This document shows, piece by piece, positions 8,822 to 16,762 of a DNA stretch of 64,000 nt. The notes under the pieces are model-generated. The model ran no database searches. It worked only from the letters and a program-made list of their open reading frames with translations, and was not told the origin of the DNA. Source of the DNA: an uncultured Acidobacteriaceae bacterium (GTDB lineage: Bacteria; Acidobacteriota; Terriglobia; Terriglobales; Acidobacteriaceae); contig CAIWFH010000185.1 of NCBI GenBank assembly GCA_903911925.1, positions 62,001 through 126,000 on the forward strand. Reading direction: 5' to 3'. A program made the translations under genes and the position numbers. The first letter of the stretch is position 1. Each line of letters starts with the position of its first letter.

Positions 8822-9523
8822 TCAGAAGCTCTTCAAAAGCGATCCGGCCAGCAGGTTCCAGCCGTCTACCATCACAAACAACAGAATCTTCAAGGGCGTT
8901 GAAACCACCACCGGCGGTAGTTGGAACATGCCGATGGATGTGGTGATCGAAGCAGTCACCATATCGATGAGCAGAAACGGCAGGTAAAGCACCGCGCCAA
9001 TGGCGAAGCCGGCCTTCAACTCGGAGAGAATGTAGGCGGGAATTACTACCTGCATGGGCAGGTCCTCGGGCTTGTTCGGGCGTGGAAACTGGCCAGCCGC
9101 GGTAAACAGGGCCAGATCCTTCTCGCGCGCGTAGCGCAGCAGGAAGTGCTTCACCGGCTGGGCCCCGCGGTCGATGGCCTCCAGACCAGTCACCTGGCCG
9201 GTGCGATAAGGCTCCACGGCCTTCTGGTCAACCTGGGCCAGCACCGGGGTCATCAGAAACCAGGTCATCATCAGGGCCAGCCCCAGCAGAGTGGGATTTG
9301 AGGGCGCGGTTTGCGTGCCCAGCGCCTGACGCAGAAAATGGAAGACCACCAGCAGGCGCACCAGCGGGGTCATGGCCATCAGGATGGCGGGAAGCAGCGT
9401 GACGAGAGTAAGAACGAAGAGAATCGTCCACGGAGTGGAATCGGAGGGATGCAGCCGGGCGTTCAGATCGGGCAGCAGGGGGACGGCTGCCGGCGCCAGA
9501 AGCCCAAGCGCCGCGGCTACCAC
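8822..9523 (-). CDS. fliP: Flagellar export protein FliP
   Basis: 233 residues. It contains FliP hallmarks: MTPLVRLLVVFHFLRQALGT, PVLAQVDQKAVEPY and the C-terminal GMFQLPPVVVSTPLKILLF preceding VDGW. The start is a GTG at 9523 inside the end of fliO, an overlap of 7 bases that suggests coupled translation. The first about 25 residues look like a signal peptide or first membrane helix, as is usual for FliP. Confidence 0.95.
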   Translation of the reverse strand: MVAAALGLLAPAAVPLLPDLNARLHPSDSTPWTILFVLTLVTLLPAILMAMTPLVRLLVVFHFLRQALGTQTAPSNPTLLGLALMMTWFLMTPVLAQVDQKAVEPYRTGQVTGLEAIDRGAQPVKHFLLRYAREKDLALFTAAGQFPRPNKPEDLPMQVVIPAYILSELKAGFAIGAVLYLPFLLIDMVTASITTSIGMFQLPPVVVSTPLKILLFVMVDGWNLLAGSLLKSF

Positions 9524-9798
9524 GAGACCCTCGCCGAGCTGGGACGTGCGGCGGCACGACTCCGGTCATCGAGGGCATAGAAAGTGGGCGCGCCTTCAGA
9601 CGAGGTAGCGACCAGCAGCCGTCGGCCCTCTGCTTCGACAAGAGCGAGCGACTGTCGAGGAGCAAGCGTAATGCGCTCAAGGAGCACCAGGCGCGGCCCC
9701 GGACGGCGATGGCTCCGAAGACGCGCGATCAGCCAGCCTGTCAACCCGTTGGTCTTCATGCTCTCCGAAGCCGCCTGTTTCCTGATTTCCATTTCCAT
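9517..9798 (-). CDS. fliO: FliO-like flagellar biosynthesis protein
   Basis: 93 residues. The recognisable part is the cytoplasmic FliO core LVLLERITLAPRQSLALVE followed by RRLLVATSSEGAPTFYAL. The usual membrane helix before the core is weak or absent, because the N-terminal 35 residues are polar and basic, so this is a short variant. FliO helps assembly of the FliP ring. The assignment rests on this core and on its place immediately before fliP. Confidence 0.75.
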   Translation of the reverse strand: MEMEIRKQAASESMKTNGLTGWLIARLRSHRRPGPRLVLLERITLAPRQSLALVEAEGRRLLVATSSEGAPTFYALDDRSRAAARPSSARVSW

Positions 9799-9847
9799 TC
9801 GTCAGCCCTTCCCAGGTTTCCGATTCATCAACCCCGTCCCGGTCTCT

Positions 9848-10210
9848 TCAAATCAAGCGGGTGAGGCGTACCGCCAGTTGTGAATCGACGACTTCAAACT
9901 CGCTCCATGCCAGCCGCACCTCGCCGCATGCCAAAGGAACGTCCTGACCTTGTCCCCACTGGCTCTCAATCACCTGGCCAGGCTCGAGGGCGAGAAGATT
10001 GCGCACCCTGAAGTCAGCCACCGCAACTGAGACATCGAGTTCGACCGGCAGCCTCACAACGGGTGAATCGGGAGCAATGAGAATCTGCCCTTCTTCCGGC
10101 GGCAGGTCGGGCGCAGGCGGTTTCTCAAGCGCCGTTTGCGCCGGAGGAGCCACTTCTCGAGAAAGCCCTTGCCCTGGGGAGGGTGCTGTGAGTGGGAGCG
10201 CGGTAGCCAT
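9848..10210 (-). CDS. fliN: Small FliN paralogue (SpoA domain)
   Basis: 120 residues: a proline-rich 45-residue N-terminus, then one SpoA/FliN domain (RLPVELDVSVAVADFRVRNL, LEPGQVIES, VRLAWSEFEVVDSQLAVRLTRL). This is the standard small FliN layout, so the genome has two SpoA-only C-ring proteins: this one and the longer FliY-like one at 1799-2554. It is the first gene of the minus-strand flagellar block. No clear ribosome-binding site precedes the ATG at 10210. Confidence 0.85.
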   Translation of the reverse strand: MATALPLTAPSPGQGLSREVAPPAQTALEKPPAPDLPPEEGQILIAPDSPVVRLPVELDVSVAVADFRVRNLLALEPGQVIESQWGQGQDVPLACGEVRLAWSEFEVVDSQLAVRLTRLI

Positions 10211-10413
10211 TCGCCAGGGAGAGAAGCAGAGATGTGACCAGTTTTGGGACTGAAGGATTGGAATGGCCTAATGAATGCGCCGAAGTCATTGAAGTGAAGG
10301 CGCCGAGGTGAAACCTTGCATCCGCATCGCTGTTACACTGATAACTGATATCAATCTGCGGTTTTTCCGGGCCTTTCAGGCGTGCGGAGACGGCTCGAAG
10401 CGAGGTTTTGTCA

Positions 10414-11367
10414 ATGTCGGATTCAATGGAGAACAAGAGCTTTACCGGAACAGGTTTGCGGCTGAAGATCGGCCTGGCGGAGATGCTCAAGGGCGGAGTC
10501 ATCATGGATGTGATGAACGTGGAGCAGGCTCGCATTGCCGAAGAGTCGGGCGCCACATCGGTGATGGCGCTGGAGCGGGTACCGGCGATGATTCGCGCCG
10601 AGGGCGGCGTGGCTCGCATGGCCAAGCCGAGCCTGATCAAGCAGATCATCCAGGCAGTTTCCATCCCGGTGATGGCCAAGGCTCGCATCGGCCACTTTGC
10701 CGAAGCGCAGATTCTGCAGGAACTGGGCGTGGACTTCATCGACGAGAGCGAAGTGCTTACTCCGGCCGACGAGGCGCACCACATCGACAAGCATGCGTTT
10801 ACCACACCCTTTGTTTGCGGAGCGCGCAACCTGGGCGAAGCCCTGCGCCGCATTGCCGAGGGCGCGGCCATGATTCGCACCAAGGGCGAAGCAGGAACCG
10901 GCGACGTGGTTCACGCCGTGCAACACATGCGCCAGATCACCAGCGAGATGCGCGGGCTCACCGTTCTCACCGAGCAGGAACTCTACAAGGCTGCCAAGGA
11001 CCTGCAGGCGCCTTATGAATTGGTCCGCATGGTCGCCAGGACGGGCAAGCTGCCTGTCCCGAATTTCTCTGCAGGCGGCATCGCCACCCCGGCCGACGCT
11101 TCGCTGATGATGCAACTGGGCGCCGAGGCCATCTTTGTTGGGTCAGGCATCTTCATGAAAGAGCGGGCAACTCCGCTAGACGTGGAGAACGACCCCAAGG
11201 AGCGCGAAGAGGCCGTCTCCCGCGCCAAGGCCATCGTGATGGCCACCACGCACTTCAAAGACCCCAAGATTCTCGCCGAGGTTGCCGAGCAGGTGACGGG
11301 GACCATGAAGGGGCTGGCCGCTGCTGGTCTCGACGAGTCGCAATTGCTGCAGACAAGGGGCTGGTGA
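10414..11367 (+). CDS. pdxS: Pyridoxal 5'-phosphate synthase lyase subunit PdxS
   Basis: 317 residues. PdxS makes PLP from ribose 5-phosphate, glyceraldehyde 3-phosphate and ammonia supplied by PdxT. Conserved segments include LKGGVIMDVMNVEQARIAEE, the lysine in IPVMAKARIGHFAEAQIL, MIRTKGEAGTGDVV and GAEAIFVGSGIF. The ATG at 10414 follows GAGG at 8 bases; a TTG six bases earlier is possible. The gene is transcribed away from the flagellar operon. pdxT follows after one intervening gene. Confidence 0.97.
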   Translation: MSDSMENKSFTGTGLRLKIGLAEMLKGGVIMDVMNVEQARIAEESGATSVMALERVPAMIRAEGGVARMAKPSLIKQIIQAVSIPVMAKARIGHFAEAQILQELGVDFIDESEVLTPADEAHHIDKHAFTTPFVCGARNLGEALRRIAEGAAMIRTKGEAGTGDVVHAVQHMRQITSEMRGLTVLTEQELYKAAKDLQAPYELVRMVARTGKLPVPNFSAGGIATPADASLMMQLGAEAIFVGSGIFMKERATPLDVENDPKEREEAVSRAKAIVMATTHFKDPKILAEVAEQVTGTMKGLAAAGLDESQLLQTRGW

Positions 11368-11522
11368 GTTCGCAGTTCAGGCGGACGCCGGCGACTTGTT
11401 TCCGACATATTAATCCCCCTCCCCTGTTTGATTCAGGGAAGTGGCTTTGAATGGCATCCAGCCGCCTGCGATGGGCTGGCCCCGTGGATTTTCAATCTCA
11501 ATCGCAGGAGTCAGCTGACCTC

Positions 11523-11810
11523 ATGAACGTCGAAATTCCTAAACAGGCGCGCGCCGCCGCCATCGCATCCCTGCATCGGTACTTCGAAGAGAACCTGCCG
11601 GAACCTATCGGCGATCTGCCTGCCGGTTTGCTGCTTAACTTCTTCCTGGAAGAAGTTGGACCTGTGATCTACAACCAGGCTATTCAAGACGCGCAGGCGA
11701 GGATGCAGCGGCACGCGGCCGATCTGAACGGCGAACTCTTCGCCGACGAGTTTCAGTACTGGTCCAGAATTGACGCCAGACGCAAGAACCGCCGGCAACC
11801 AGCCGGCTGA
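11523..11810 (+). CDS. DUF2164 family protein
   Basis: 95 residues and soluble. The pattern (IASLHRYFEENLPEPIGDL, LLLNFFLEEVGPVIYNQAI, DAQARMQ) matches the DUF2164 family as I know it, a small conserved family without an established function. The open frame reaches further upstream, but family similarity begins at the ATG at 11523. It lies between pdxS and pdxT, probably in one transcript; a role in PLP synthesis is not supported by anything in its sequence. Confidence 0.75.
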   Translation: MNVEIPKQARAAAIASLHRYFEENLPEPIGDLPAGLLLNFFLEEVGPVIYNQAIQDAQARMQRHAADLNGELFADEFQYWSRIDARRKNRRQPAG

Positions 11811-11851
11811 ATAATTACAGGACAACGAATCGGATATCAAGGGAGCCGGAA

Positions 11852-12451
11852 TTGAAGAGTACCGGGGGATTGCCGCGCATCGGGGTTCTGGCTATTCAGG
11901 GCAATTTTGCCAGCCACGCCGAGGCCTTGACCGAGGCCGGCGCCGATCCCATTGAAGTGCGCAAGCCGGGCGAATTGGCAGGCCTGGATGGCCTGATTCT
12001 GCCTGGCGGCGAATCCACCACAATGCTCCGTTTTCTCGAGAAGCTTCGTTTTTTTGATTTATTGGAAGAGTTCTGTGCCGAAAAACCAGTCTTCGGCACC
12101 TGCGCGGGTGCGATTCTGCTGGCGAGAGAGGTCCGGAACCCGGCGCAACGCTCATTAGGATTGCTGGATGCAGTCGTCGAGCGCAACGCATATGGACGCC
12201 AGATTGACTCAGCAATTCTGACGGCGGAGACTTCTCTCCCCGGCGGACCATTGGAGATGGTCTTTATACGCGCGCCCCGCATCCTGGAAACTGGCCCCGC
12301 TGTCGAAGTTCTGGCCCGGCGCGATGGATACGCTGTGCTAGTGCGCCAGGGCACGCTAATGGCGGCGACATTTCATCCCGAACTATCAGCTGACCGGAGG
12401 GTTCACCGGTTGTTTGTCGGAACTATGGCAAGCCCTGCTCCCCGAAAATAG
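11852..12451 (+). CDS. pdxT: Pyridoxal 5'-phosphate synthase glutaminase subunit PdxT
   Basis: 199 residues, class I glutamine amidotransferase. The PdxT signature GGESTTMLR is present, the nucleophile is C84 (FGTCAGAILLA), and the catalytic His-Glu pair is in ATFHPELS. It releases ammonia from glutamine and channels it to PdxS. The start is a TTG preceded by GGGAGCCGGA. With pdxS it makes the DXP-independent PLP pathway complete. Confidence 0.96.
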   Translation: MKSTGGLPRIGVLAIQGNFASHAEALTEAGADPIEVRKPGELAGLDGLILPGGESTTMLRFLEKLRFFDLLEEFCAEKPVFGTCAGAILLAREVRNPAQRSLGLLDAVVERNAYGRQIDSAILTAETSLPGGPLEMVFIRAPRILETGPAVEVLARRDGYAVLVRQGTLMAATFHPELSADRRVHRLFVGTMASPAPRK

Positions 12452-12563
12452 GCAATTGCTAACGAACAAAGCGCCCTCTCACGGCGGATGAGACCATCTT
12501 CTTGCAATCTGGATGCGTCCAATCCAAAATGAGAGTAATCTCATCCCCGTGAGAGGCCCCGGA

Positions 12564-13328
12564 ATGCCCGCCACATTTACCAGCAGGCCAGTCGAGACGG
12601 AAAGGAAAGAGCCGGGAATCGGCGGGAAGCCCCCTGTGACCAGGCGTCCGACGGGCGGCGGGGGCGGCGGAGGCGACGACGACTCAAACCACGAGCGGCG
12701 AGGTCCGCGCGAGCTTTTGCACCGGGTTCGCTTCTTTGTGTTGTCAGCTCTGGCCGGCGACATGCTGTTCTTCGCCGTTCTGGTTCTGTTCTTTTTTGCG
12801 CGCCAGGCTGGCCTGCGCATGGACCCCCGTACGCACGAGTTCGCAGGAGATTGGCATCCCGTTGGGCTGCCTCCCATACTCTTCCTGAATACAGCAGTTC
12901 TGTTGCTAAGCACCTTGACCATGGAGGTGGCCCGGCGCAGCATTTTCCGTGAAATCGATGTTCTTGAAGAATGGCTGGGGCTGGGACGGCCTGCGCTTCG
13001 CCGCACAATCCCCTGGCTGGCGGCAACGCTGGCGCTTGGGGGGCTGTTTCTTGGCGGGCAGTGGGTAGCCTGGAAACAATTGACGGCGCAAGGCTTTGCC
13101 TTCAATCGCTGGTCAACGCCGGCCAGTTACTTTTTCTATGTGATTACTGGCCTGCACGGCGCCCATCTGATTGCTGGCGTGGCCGCATTGCTTGTGTGTC
13201 TCGGAGCCCTTGGCTGGCTGAAGCGCGTTGAGTTCAGGCAGATTGCGGTGGACTCGACGGCCTGGTACTGGCACACAATGACCCAGGCATGGCTGTTGCT
13301 TCTGGTTGTAATGGTGTTTGGACAGTAG
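12564..13328 (+). CDS. Cytochrome c oxidase subunit III-like protein
   Basis: 254 residues. A polar, glycine-rich N-terminus (a run of seven glycines near residue 35) is followed by about five membrane helices typical of haem-copper oxidase subunit III, including GLHGAHLIAGVAALL and the ending STAWYWHTMTQAW. Subunit III supports proton uptake and stability of the oxidase core. I use the ATG at 12564 (GAGAGG upstream); an in-frame ATG at 12513 is possible. No subunit I, II or assembly gene is adjacent, so this copy is an orphan here. Confidence 0.85.
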   Translation: MPATFTSRPVETERKEPGIGGKPPVTRRPTGGGGGGGDDDSNHERRGPRELLHRVRFFVLSALAGDMLFFAVLVLFFFARQAGLRMDPRTHEFAGDWHPVGLPPILFLNTAVLLLSTLTMEVARRSIFREIDVLEEWLGLGRPALRRTIPWLAATLALGGLFLGGQWVAWKQLTAQGFAFNRWSTPASYFFYVITGLHGAHLIAGVAALLVCLGALGWLKRVEFRQIAVDSTAWYWHTMTQAWLLLLVVMVFGQ

Positions 13329-13358
13329 GGGAAGACCCGGGAAGTCGCCAGTTCAACG

Positions 13359-13379
13359 CCAAGGGCCCATGGCCCTTGG
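13359..13379. terminator. Perfect 9-bp stem-loop between convergent genes
   Basis: CCAAGGGCC pairs with GGCCCTTGG around a 3-base CAT loop. It sits between the stop of the oxidase subunit gene on the plus strand and the stop of the small minus-strand gene, where a bidirectional terminator is expected. There is no T-tract on either side, so intrinsic termination is not certain. Confidence 0.5.
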
Positions 13380-13409
13380 GTGCCGCAACGGTTGGCCCGG
13401 TTCCGGGTT

Positions 13410-13718
13410 CTACACCTGATTCAGGTGAAGGATGGAACGAAAGCGTTCTCCCAAAGTAGGAACTTCAGGGCACTCGAAATACACTTCGCGATTGAGCGCC
13501 ATGAGCAACTGAACCGCCTGTAACTGGGCGTTGTTCGAAGAGAGCGATCCCCCCTGATGGACGAACTCATCGGTGAGATATTCAATGGCGTGGCCGAGTT
13601 TTTCCAGGGCGTGCCCCGCTTTCGGCGTGACACGGCGATGGCGACCAGGGGCCAAACTTGCGGGAAGAGACGCCACTGCGGGACTGGGGACTAAGAAGGT
13701 TGTTACGGTCGCTGCCAT
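13410..13718 (-). CDS. Small hypothetical protein
   Basis: About 102 residues. The N-terminus is basic, and the core reads as two helices (AGHALEKLGHAIEYLTDEFVH, then LQAVQLLMALNREVYFECP). No family was recognised and no membrane helix is seen. Start choice is open: ATG 13718, ATG 13727 or GTG 13733 are all in frame, and GTGAGG before 13718 could serve as ribosome-binding site. Two matching inverted repeats lie upstream at 13783-13827. A regulatory or stress protein would fit the size, but nothing proves it. Confidence 0.6.
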   Translation of the reverse strand: MAATVTTFLVPSPAVASLPASLAPGRHRRVTPKAGHALEKLGHAIEYLTDEFVHQGGSLSSNNAQLQAVQLLMALNREVYFECPEVPTLGERFRSILHLNQV

Positions 13719-13733
13719 GCTTTTCATCCTCAC

Positions 13734-14125
13734 TCTTTTCTTCGGCGCCGAAGGCGAGTTTTTTAGATGACAAACGTAATGCGTTCCATTAAGAACCAGC
13801 CAATTTTGCAGTTCCGATTTAGGAACTTTCTTTGCCGAAGCGCAAAGTTTTCCTTTTCTGTGCTTTGCTCCATTGTCTATTGCAAATCCGAGCCAATCTG
13901 AGGATCTTAAGATCCCCGCATTTCATCCGGAATCGAAACCCCAGCCCAGACCCGGCGTGATAAACCACCTTCCTGGCCGCTCGATGCATCTTGGGGGGCG
14001 AATGTTGTATGCCTTGACGAGACGAGGCTGAAAACCTAATCTCAATCAAGCATCCTGTCTAAACGGAGTGAACTGGTTCCGGCGGGCCGGGTGAAATCAC
14101 ACGGATTTTTTCAGATTGGACAGCG
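13734..14125. other. Divergent intergenic region before nuo operon
   Basis: About 390 bases, AT-richer than the flanking genes, without a credible ORF. It contains two inverted repeats of the type GTTCC-N-TTA-N-GAAC (13783-13796 and 13810-13827), a third hairpin with arms CTTTGC and GCAAAG (13830-13847), and a 14-bp perfect palindrome GGATCTTAAGATCC at 13902-13915. It should hold the promoters of the minus-strand small gene and of nuoA. No exact promoter hexamers could be assigned with confidence. Confidence 0.5.
13783..13827. promoter_or_regulatory. Pair of similar inverted repeats, possible operator
   Basis: Two palindromes share one pattern: GTTC-N6-GAAC at 13783-13796 (inner bases CATTAA) and AGTTCC-N6-GGAACT at 13810-13827 (inner bases GATTTA). 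Their centres are 29 bases apart, close to an integral number of helical turns. They lie 65-110 bases upstream of the 13410-13718 gene and about 300 bases upstream of nuoA. Two matching dyads suggest a dimeric regulator binding twice; the regulator is unknown. Confidence 0.4.
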
Positions 14126-14527
14126 ATGGTTCCCTACCACTGGCAATATCTGCCTCTTTTGATGCAAATTATTGCTGCCTTTGGACTTGGGTTGCTCATG
14201 GTGGGTGCTTCATGGCTTGTGGGGCGTCACCGCAACACCAAAACCAAGCTGTCGGCATACGAGTGCGGCATCGTTTCGGTGGGAGACGCGCGGGGTCGAT
14301 TCAGTGTGCGCTTCTATATGGTGGCCATGCTGTTCATCCTGTTCGACGTGGAAACGGTATTCATGATGCCCTGGGCCGTGATCTATAGAAAACTGCCGGG
14401 CATTACCGGCAACAGGCTCTTCGGCTTCTGGGAGATGGTGGTGTACCTTGGCTTTGTGGCCGTGGGGCTTTACTACATTGTGCGCAAGGGCATCCTGAAT
14501 TGGAGCCAGGACAAGGCGGATCTCTAG
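14126..14527 (+). CDS. nuoA: NADH-quinone oxidoreductase subunit A
   Basis: 133 residues with three membrane helices. Family signatures are LSAYECGIVSVGDARGRFSV and RFYMVAMLFILFDVETVFM followed by PWA. First gene of the complex I operon; nuoC follows after one base. In most operons nuoB sits between these two genes, and it is absent here. Confidence 0.96.
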   Translation: MVPYHWQYLPLLMQIIAAFGLGLLMVGASWLVGRHRNTKTKLSAYECGIVSVGDARGRFSVRFYMVAMLFILFDVETVFMMPWAVIYRKLPGITGNRLFGFWEMVVYLGFVAVGLYYIVRKGILNWSQDKADL

Positions 14528-14528
14528 G

Positions 14529-15029
14529 ATGGATAAGCAGAAGACGCTGATTGGCAGGGCAGATGTGCTGGGGGGACTCGTCGAACATCCGGCGATCAAG
14601 GCGATTTTGTCCTGGAACCCCGAGGCCCTGCTCGATGCCAAGTTCGACCGCGGCGAACTGACGCTGACTATTGCGGCTAAGAATATCTGTTCGGCGGCCG
14701 CAGCGGTGCAGGCGGCCGGCTACAACTTTCTCGAAGACCTGACCGCCGTCGATTGGTTCCCTTCCACGCCCCGCTTCCAGGTCACTTACCACATCCTGTC
14801 GCACTCCCTTAAGGAGTACATCCGGCTCAAAGTTCTGTTGGATGGAGCCGAGTCGGGAGTGGAGTCCATGACCTCGGTCTGGCCCTCGGCAAACTACTAC
14901 GAGCGCGAAGTCTTCGACCTGTTCGGCATTCGCTTTGATGGGCACCCCAATCTGCGCCGCATCCTGATGCCGGACGAATGGGAAGGCTACCCGCTGCGCA
15001 AGGACTATCCGGTGGAGGGGTACCGCTAA
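14529..15029 (+). CDS. nuoC: NADH-quinone oxidoreductase subunit C
   Basis: 166 residues, the 30-kDa subunit of the peripheral arm. Visible signatures are FLEDLTAVDWFP, the stretch SVWPSANYYEREVFDLFGIRF and the C-terminal motif RRILMPDEWEGYPLRKDYP. It is a stand-alone NuoC, not a NuoCD fusion, since nuoD begins immediately after the stop codon. Confidence 0.97.
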   Translation: MDKQKTLIGRADVLGGLVEHPAIKAILSWNPEALLDAKFDRGELTLTIAAKNICSAAAAVQAAGYNFLEDLTAVDWFPSTPRFQVTYHILSHSLKEYIRLKVLLDGAESGVESMTSVWPSANYYEREVFDLFGIRFDGHPNLRRILMPDEWEGYPLRKDYPVEGYR

Positions 15030-16250
15030 ATGGCTTCTGCAGGAGATACACGGATACTCCAGGCACCGCCGGCTGAAGGCGCCAAAGACCAGCACATGGT
15101 TATCAACATGGGCCCTCAGCATCCCGCCACGCATGGTGTTCTGCGCCTGGTGCTGGAGATTGACGGCGAAATCGTGGTCCGCCTCTACCCCGAGATCGGC
15201 TACCTGCATACAGGCATCGAAAAGACCTGCGAGGCGAAGTTCTACCAGCAGGTGGTGCCGCTGACGGACCGCATCAACTACCTCGACCCGATGTCGAACA
15301 ATCTCTGTTATAGCCTGGCCGTTGAAAAATTGATCGGTCTGGAGATTCCAGAAAAGGCCACCTGGCTGCGGGTCCTGCTGGCTGAGTTGAGCCGCCTTAA
15401 TTCTCACCTGATCTGGCTGGGCACGCACGCCATGGACATTGGCGCCCTCACCGTTTTCCTGTACACCTTCCGGGAGCGCGAAGAGATCTTGCGCATCTTC
15501 GAGGGTCTTGCCGGGCAGCGGATGATGACCAGTTACATTCGCATCGGCGGCCTGTCGATGGAGCCGCCGCTGGACTTCCTCGATCGTGTGCAGGGCTTTA
15601 TCAACATGCTGCCGGAGAAGATCGACGAATACGCGAATCTGCTCACCGGCAACCCGATCTTCCGCAACCGGCTTAAGGGTGTGGGGTATCTCTCGCCCGA
15701 AGATGCCATTGCGCTGGGCGTTACCGGCCCCGTGATGCGCGCCTCTGGCGTTGACTTCGATCTGCGGCGCGATATTCCCTATTGCGGTTATGAGAAGTTT
15801 CCGTTCCAGGTGCCCATCTCGACCGTCGGGGACTGCTGGTCACGGTACGAAGTCAGACTTGTGGAGATGCGGGAGAGCATCAAGATCATCCAGATGGTGC
15901 TGGACGGCATGCCCGAGGGGCCGGTGAAGGCCGACGCGCCCAAAATCGTGCTGCCCGACCGCGAAAAGATGAAGACGCAGATGGAAGCGCTGATCCATCA
16001 CTTCAAGATAGTCACCGAGGGTTTTACGGTGCCCGCCGGCGAGGTGTACCAGGCGATTGAAGCGGGACACGGCGCTACCGGGTATTACGTGGTCTCAGAC
16101 GGCACGGCGAAGCCTTACCGCGTGCACATGCGCTATCCGTCGTTCGCAACATTGCAGGCGCTTGAAACCATGTGCAAGGGAAGAATGTTGGCCGACGTGG
16201 TGGCCGTGATTGGGTCCATCGACATTGTGTTGGGAGAGATTGACCGTTGA
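15030..16250 (+). CDS. nuoD: NADH-quinone oxidoreductase subunit D
   Basis: 406 residues, the 49-kDa subunit that lines the quinone site with NuoB. Signatures include NMGPQHPATHGVLRLVLEID, EIGYLHTGIEKTCE, LAELSRLNSHLIWLGTHAMD and GDCWSRYEVRLVEMRES. Near the C-terminus the usual IEAPKGE segment reads IEAGHGATGYYVVSDG, a small departure from the common form. The ATG directly abuts the nuoC stop. Confidence 0.97.
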   Translation: MASAGDTRILQAPPAEGAKDQHMVINMGPQHPATHGVLRLVLEIDGEIVVRLYPEIGYLHTGIEKTCEAKFYQQVVPLTDRINYLDPMSNNLCYSLAVEKLIGLEIPEKATWLRVLLAELSRLNSHLIWLGTHAMDIGALTVFLYTFREREEILRIFEGLAGQRMMTSYIRIGGLSMEPPLDFLDRVQGFINMLPEKIDEYANLLTGNPIFRNRLKGVGYLSPEDAIALGVTGPVMRASGVDFDLRRDIPYCGYEKFPFQVPISTVGDCWSRYEVRLVEMRESIKIIQMVLDGMPEGPVKADAPKIVLPDREKMKTQMEALIHHFKIVTEGFTVPAGEVYQAIEAGHGATGYYVVSDGTAKPYRVHMRYPSFATLQALETMCKGRMLADVVAVIGSIDIVLGEIDR

Positions 16251-16762
16251 GTCCTGAAACCATGACCCTCTTTTCACCGCGACTGGCGGCCCGTCTCGAC
16301 GCACTTGTTGAGAAGTATCCGTTGCGCCGTTCGGCGCTGGTTCCCATGCTGCTTTATGCGCAGGACGAGATCGGCTACATTTCCGACGCGGTGGTTGCCG
16401 AAGTGGCCCAGCGTATCGGGATCACCGAACTCGATGTGCGCAACGTGGCCACCTACTACTCCATGCTGCGCTTCAAGCCGGCGGGCAAATACAACGTGCA
16501 GGTATGCACCAATATCAGTTGCATGCTGAGAGGCGGCTACGAGATCTACGAGCGATTCAAGGAAGAACTGGGCATTGGCCACAAAGGCGTTACGCCGGAT
16601 GGCCTCTTTTCTCTGGAAGAAGTGGAATGCATCGGAGTCTGCTGCTGGGCTCCTGCAATCCAGGTGAACTACGATTTTCACGACGAGTTGAAGCCTGATC
16701 TCGTCCCCGGCATCATAGACGGCTATCGCGGGAAGGCTGTGGCGGAGGCTCCCCATGCCTAG
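16247..16762 (+). CDS. nuoE: NADH-quinone oxidoreductase subunit E
   Basis: 171 residues, thioredoxin-like [2Fe-2S] subunit. The four cluster ligands are in VCTNISCML (C-X4-C) and CIGVCCWAP (C-X3-C). I use the TTG at 16247, which overlaps the nuoD stop and follows GGGAGAG; an ATG at 16262 is a possible alternative. It forms the NADH-input module with NuoF and NuoG. Confidence 0.96.
   Translation: MSPETMTLFSPRLAARLDALVEKYPLRRSALVPMLLYAQDEIGYISDAVVAEVAQRIGITELDVRNVATYYSMLRFKPAGKYNVQVCTNISCMLRGGYEIYERFKEELGIGHKGVTPDGLFSLEEVECIGVCCWAPAIQVNYDFHDELKPDLVPGIIDGYRGKAVAEAPHA

Noticed and set aside
10262..10276. Sigma-54-like element TGGCC-N7-TGC between the flagellar operon and pdxS
   Set aside because: Only the GG and GC dinucleotides match; it points towards pdxS, not towards the flagellar genes, and no sigma-54 activator is near.
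14403..15428. 341-residue minus-strand open frame opposite nuoA, nuoC and nuoD
   Set aside because: Antisense shadow of three certain complex I genes.
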